Source of the DNA: Bacteroidota bacterium
Lineage (GTDB): Bacteria > Bacteroidota > Bacteroidia > Chitinophagales > BACL12
Assembly (NCBI GenBank): GCA_029571985.1
Contig: JAKQVC010000223.1
Span: forward strand, 1-64,000
Length of the DNA: 64,000 nt
Reading direction: 5' to 3'
The position numbers were made by a program, and so were the translations under genes. Under the pieces are notes generated by a model. The model had not been told where the DNA came from and ran no database searches. It saw only the letters and a program-made list of their open reading frames with translations. This document shows positions 60,466-64,000 of this stretch, one piece after another. Each line of letters begins with the position of its first letter. Within the stretch, counting starts at the first letter, position 1.

Positions 60466-61491
60466 ATGCGCATCCGTACACTCATCTTCTGGTATGCAAT
60501 TACCTTGTTTATGATGATATGGGGACTCGATATCATCAGAACCCTGGTGTTACGTATGGAATCTGAGGCCTCTATTTCATCCAGCCCGTTTAGTTTCACA
60601 CAAATCATCTATATCACAGCTACTTTTTTAAGTGTCAGGTGGGCATTCTTTACTTTTTATCCGCAAAAAAAATATGGTGAACTCACGGCAGGTATACTTT
60701 TCATTTTTGCAGGATATATTGCCTTGAGATACTTATTGGAAGAAGTCCTATTCAAGGCTATTTTTGGATATGGAAATTATTTCGAAGAAGTATCCCTGAT
60801 TTATTACACAGCCGATAATATCGGATATGCTGCCTATGATGTATTTATTGGTGTTCTGCTTTTCTTTTTGGAATATAATCTCATCAGAAAAAAGCGTATT
60901 GAATTACTCGAGTCCAAACATCGCGAAGCAGAAGCTGCATTTTTACAAACACAATTTAGTCCGCACTTTTTATTCAACAGCCTGAACAACATTTACGCAC
61001 TCATGCAAGATGATAAAGACGCTGCGGGCAATGCGTTGATTAAACTTGCTGACCTGATGCGAGCCATTACACATGAAAAACAACATCTCATTCCGCTCGA
61101 AAGAGAATTGCAGTATTGTCAGGCCTTCATCGACCTGCAACGCTTGCGGTCTGAACATATTTTGGCATTCGACATACAGGTAGAACCCGCATGCGCGCAA
61201 ACACCGGTTCCGCCATTTATGCTGGTTGGTTGTATTGAAAATGCCTGTAAACATGGCCATGTAAATGATTCCGAATCACCGGTACAATTACATGTAAAAA
61301 AACAGGCCAACAACACACTGATTACAATTCGAAACAGCATTGGTAATCATTATAAAGACAGCACCGGAGGCATTGGCTTACAAAACATGCGCGATAGACT
61401 TCAGGTGCTCTATCCGGGAAAACACAAACTGCAGATTGTATCAGAAAACAACGAATTTTGCATAACGCTTGAATTAACACATGGCCATTAA
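60466..61491 (+). CDS. LytS/YehU-type sensor histidine kinase
   Basis: This 341-residue protein has four membrane helices (about residues 5-24, 43-62, 76-95 and 120-140). A His_kinase domain follows, with the phospho-acceptor in QFSPHFLFNSLNNIYALM and the ATPase part with PPFMLVGCIENACKHG and GGIGLQNMRDRL. It has no large sensory domain outside the membrane. It overlaps the LytTR regulator gene by 11 bases. The signal is unknown; in Bacteroidota such systems often control envelope or metabolic genes. Confidence 0.92.
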   Translation: MRIRTLIFWYAITLFMMIWGLDIIRTLVLRMESEASISSSPFSFTQIIYITATFLSVRWAFFTFYPQKKYGELTAGILFIFAGYIALRYLLEEVLFKAIFGYGNYFEEVSLIYYTADNIGYAAYDVFIGVLLFFLEYNLIRKKRIELLESKHREAEAAFLQTQFSPHFLFNSLNNIYALMQDDKDAAGNALIKLADLMRAITHEKQHLIPLERELQYCQAFIDLQRLRSEHILAFDIQVEPACAQTPVPPFMLVGCIENACKHGHVNDSESPVQLHVKKQANNTLITIRNSIGNHYKDSTGGIGLQNMRDRLQVLYPGKHKLQIVSENNEFCITLELTHGH

Positions 61492-62173
61492 CGTAGTAAT
61501 ACTTGATGACGAACCGTTAGCGGTAAAACTGCTGACACAATACGTAGAAAGAACACCTGCTCTTTCACTGCAACTGGCTACCACAGAGCCTTTTAAAGCC
61601 TTAGCCGTTGTGCAGGAAAGCAATGTCGATTTAGTTTTACTGGACATCCAGATGCCCGAATTAACCGGACTGCAGTTTCTGCGCATCGTTAAAGATAAAT
61701 GTGCAGTTATACTTACTACCGCTTATCCGGAATATGCAGTTCAGGGATTTGAATTAGATGTGGTTGATTATTTACTTAAACCGATTACGTATGATCGGTT
61801 CGCGCAGGCTATCGACAAATTAATGCAAAGACGCAATCCTTCAAAAGTATTATCCGCTAAACCACATATGTTTGTTCGTTCAGCACATAAACAATTGCGC
61901 ATCAATCTGGAAGATATTGTGTACCTGGAAAGTTTTCGGGATTATATCACCATTCATACGGTTGATGAAAAAATAATGACCTTGCAAAGCTTGCGCAGTT
62001 TTGCAGACACCCTGGTGCCTCCCGCATTTTTACGCGTGCACAAATCATATTTAATCGCGACCGAAAAAATCACTGCGATAGAACATAACCGCATTTTAAT
62101 TGGAAAAACCGCTATTCCAATCGGTGACACTTATCGCAATGAAGTACAACAATATCTGCCTATCGGAAAATAA
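61481..62173 (+). CDS. LytTR-family response regulator
   Basis: This 230-residue protein has a receiver domain (about 1-120). The acidic pair is in VVILDDEPLA, the phospho-acceptor Asp in DLVLLDIQMPELTG and the Lys in VDYLLKPITY. A LytTR DNA-binding domain covers about 135-228 (DIVYLESFRDYITIHTVD, FLRVHKSYLIATEKI). It partners the kinase encoded just before. The 21-base direct repeat upstream of the pair could be its own target. Confidence 0.94.
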   Translation: MAINVVILDDEPLAVKLLTQYVERTPALSLQLATTEPFKALAVVQESNVDLVLLDIQMPELTGLQFLRIVKDKCAVILTTAYPEYAVQGFELDVVDYLLKPITYDRFAQAIDKLMQRRNPSKVLSAKPHMFVRSAHKQLRINLEDIVYLESFRDYITIHTVDEKIMTLQSLRSFADTLVPPAFLRVHKSYLIATEKITAIEHNRILIGKTAIPIGDTYRNEVQQYLPIGK

Positions 62174-62191
62174 TGCAGGTGTTGAATCTGA

Positions 62192-62848
62192 TTACCAATC
62201 GCTTGCCGTAACCTGTAAAAAAGGATTTTGGGTGCGCTCTCTGCCAATAGTAGTGGCCTGCATATGTCCGGGATACACCTTTGTGACATCCGGCAGGGTT
62301 AACAGTTTTTCCTGAATACTGGTGTATAGCGTTTTGGCATTACCTCCGGGTAAATCTGTGCGACCAACTGAATTATGAAACAGCACATCCCCACTCACAA
62401 TAAACTGGTCTTTTTCTGCATAGAAACAAATACTTGCCGGAGAGTGGCCAGGAGCCAAAATCACCTGCAACCTGGTTTCGCCAAAGGCAATAACCTCACC
62501 CTCCTCCACAAAACGGTCAGGCTTGGGTGAAGGTTTGTAGTACAAGCCAAGCGTGGGGGCGTAATTGACCACTTCCTCCAAAACCGGCAGCTCGCCTTTA
62601 TGGATAATAAGTGGAATCTGCCAGGTATCCAACACAAATTTATTGCCAAACACATGGTCAACATGACAGTGCGTATTCAACAGCATCACGGGTTTCAGTG
62701 CTTTTCGGCGGATGGTATCCACGAGGGCATCCTCCTCCTCCTGTTCGTAACACCCGGGGTCAACAATTACACATTGCCCCGTTCGGTCGTAAATCAGATA
62801 GGTGTTCTCGTAGAACGGATTAAAGGTAAAACCGACAATACTGGCCAT
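62192..62848 (-). CDS. MBL-fold metallohydrolase, glyoxalase II-like
   Basis: This 218-residue protein has the zinc motif LNTHCHVDHVFGNKF (HxHxDH), the second-shell His in LAPGHSPASICFY, the bridging Asp in VSGDVLFHNSVGRTDLPGG and the last His in VYPGHMQATTIGRE. This is the YcbL/glyoxalase II-like group of about 210 residues, which hydrolyses thioesters such as S-lactoylglutathione; the true substrate is open. It is convergent with the response regulator and divergent from the gene at 62927. Confidence 0.9.
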   Translation of the reverse strand: MASIVGFTFNPFYENTYLIYDRTGQCVIVDPGCYEQEEEDALVDTIRRKALKPVMLLNTHCHVDHVFGNKFVLDTWQIPLIIHKGELPVLEEVVNYAPTLGLYYKPSPKPDRFVEEGEVIAFGETRLQVILAPGHSPASICFYAEKDQFIVSGDVLFHNSVGRTDLPGGNAKTLYTSIQEKLLTLPDVTKVYPGHMQATTIGRERTQNPFLQVTASDW

Positions 62849-62926
62849 CAGATATGCGTTATTTTGTAAAATTTTGCCTAATTGGGCGAACTTAATGATA
62901 AATCTACGTATTTTGCATATGTGAAG

Positions 62927-64000
62927 ATGGCTCTGCGATTGCTCAATTCCAAATCTATCAGGTTAGCCTGTATGCTGGCAACTATGTTGACGCTGGTTGC
63001 AGGGAAGGCCTATGCCCAAGGAACCCAGATTCAGTTTGGCCAGAACCGGGTGCAATACAAGGAATTCACCTGGCAATACTACCAGGGCGAACATTTTGAC
63101 GTGTATTTCAGTGCCGGTGGCGTGAACCTGGGCAAGTTTACTGCCCAGATTGCTGAAGCCGATCTGGCTCAAATTGAAGACCTGCTCGACTACCGCCTGA
63201 ACAGTAAGCCTGAAATCATCGTGTACAACACCATTTCAGATTACAACCAAAGCAATTTTGCTATTGGGGCTGAAGAACAATATAATATCGGCGGACAAAC
63301 GAAAATTATCGGAAACAAGGTATTTGTGTATTTCGATGGTGATCACCAAAATCTCAGAAGGCAGGTGCGTGAAGGAATTGGCCGTGTACTGATTAATAGC
63401 ATGATTTTCGGCGGTAACCTGCAGGAAATTGTGCAAAATGCCGTGCTGCTAAATTTACCTGAATGGTTTACCGAAGGACTTGTTTCTTATATCGGAGAAG
63501 AGTGGAATACCGAATTAGATAATCAGCTGCGCGATGGTATACTTTCAGGCCGATATCAAAAGTTCAATAAACTCACCGGTGAGGATGCCCGATTTGCGGG
63601 ACATGCACTTTGGTATTATATCGCTGAAAGTTACGGTGAAGCTACCATCCCCAACCTGCTCTATCTGATTCGTATAAACCGCAGTATCGAGAATGGATTT
63701 TTATTTGTTCTGGGAACAGGTGTTAACGGAACCATTGACGCCTGGTACGGATATTTTTTAACTAAATATCAAAAGGAACTTGCAGATAAAACCCAACCGG
63801 CTGCTGCTAATGTTATTCCGAGGAAGGAAAGAAAAGGTGTGCAATATCATCAATTATCTTTAAGCCCTGATGGTGAACATATTGCCTATGCCGTTGATGA
63901 TCATGGCAAGTTTAAAGTATTTATTCAGGAATTAGAATCAAAAGATCGCCAAAAAATAAAACGCGGCGGTTTAAAAACCAGAACGCTCGCAACTGACCTG
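62927..64000 (+). CDS. TolB-like secreted protein with degenerate peptidase domain, 3' end beyond window
   Basis: The first 358 residues are in the window. A signal peptide (MALRLLNSKSIRLACMLATM to AYAQ) comes first. A peptidase-MA-like region follows (EFTWQYYQGEHFDVYF, NLPEWFTEGLVSYIGEEW). The zinc motif HExxH expected there reads REGIGR, so proteolysis is unlikely. TolB/WD40-type beta-propeller repeats begin at about 312 (YHQLSLSPDGEHIAYAVDD). Large proteins of this plan are common in the phylum and I recall the RE form in them. It would be periplasmic or on the surface. Confidence 0.8.
   Translation, partial: MALRLLNSKSIRLACMLATMLTLVAGKAYAQGTQIQFGQNRVQYKEFTWQYYQGEHFDVYFSAGGVNLGKFTAQIAEADLAQIEDLLDYRLNSKPEIIVYNTISDYNQSNFAIGAEEQYNIGGQTKIIGNKVFVYFDGDHQNLRRQVREGIGRVLINSMIFGGNLQEIVQNAVLLNLPEWFTEGLVSYIGEEWNTELDNQLRDGILSGRYQKFNKLTGEDARFAGHALWYYIAESYGEATIPNLLYLIRINRSIENGFLFVLGTGVNGTIDAWYGYFLTKYQKELADKTQPAAANVIPRKERKGVQYHQLSLSPDGEHIAYAVDDHGKFKVFIQELESKDRQKIKRGGLKTRTLATDL

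Overview
The window reads as a chromosome segment of a Bacteroidota bacterium. Two proteins carry type IX secretion C-terminal sorting domains. The promoters follow the phylum pattern TAnnTTTG with almost no Shine-Dalgarno. The order purN-purH-mreB-mreC-mreD-mrdA-rodA is typical of the phylum, and CarB has the short form without the C-terminal regulatory domain. Intergenic repeats such as GTGAGTGGTGA and CGCAGATGAACGCAGAT are also common there. The class cannot be fixed by eye. No rRNA gene or CRISPR array is present.

Layout. Bases 1-4680 are an AT-rich accessory stretch: small unknown ORFs on both strands, one frameshifted gene, an IS1595-type transposase, a tRNA-like gene with an odd anticodon loop, a ribbon-helix-helix regulator with its operator, and two loci that fold as structured RNAs (298-415 and about 3661-3940). 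From 4.7 to 25 kb most genes lie on the minus strand: a SpoIIE-type phosphatase, an orphan oligopeptide-type permease, a GT2 glycosyltransferase and an alpha/beta hydrolase. carB follows on the plus strand, then small envelope proteins, fumC, frr-pyrH, a fatty acid hydroxylase family protein, a TauE/rhodanese pair, two POT peptide transporters and an amino acid permease. From 25 to 41 kb: trmB, a degenerate TrpF-like protein, a catalytic-Cys-less alkyltransferase-like protein, a lemA/TPM operon, polA, a cation exporter, an AGMO-like plus lysoplasmalogenase-like pair, a lipoprotein gamma-glutamyltransferase, a T9SS cargo, a methyltransferase and aspS. From 41 to 51 kb: hutH and the cell-shape operon with purH and purN. 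From 51 to 64 kb: a large lipoprotein, a three-gene orphan sugar cluster (WbpD-like, WbpB-like, NusG-like), envelope proteins, htpG, a block of tandem repeats, a DUF5694-type protein, a LytS/LytTR two-component system, an MBL hydrolase and the start of a large TolB-like protein that runs off the end.

How the genes fit together. Core housekeeping includes pyrimidine and purine synthesis (carB, pyrH, purH, purN), translation (frr, aspS, trmB), replication repair (polA, ATL) and rod morphogenesis (MreBCD, PBP2, RodA). Nutrient uptake centres on peptides: POT transporters, an amino acid permease, gamma-glutamyltransferase and histidine ammonia-lyase.

Most worth following up are the two candidate structured RNAs and the aberrant tRNA in the accessory stretch. 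Next are the inverted GTGAGTGGTGA-type repeat pairs, which frame a four-helix-bundle gene and supply stop codons to neighbours, and the coupled pair predicted to act on ether lipids. Many genes also have TAnnTTTG promoters only a few bases before the start codon.
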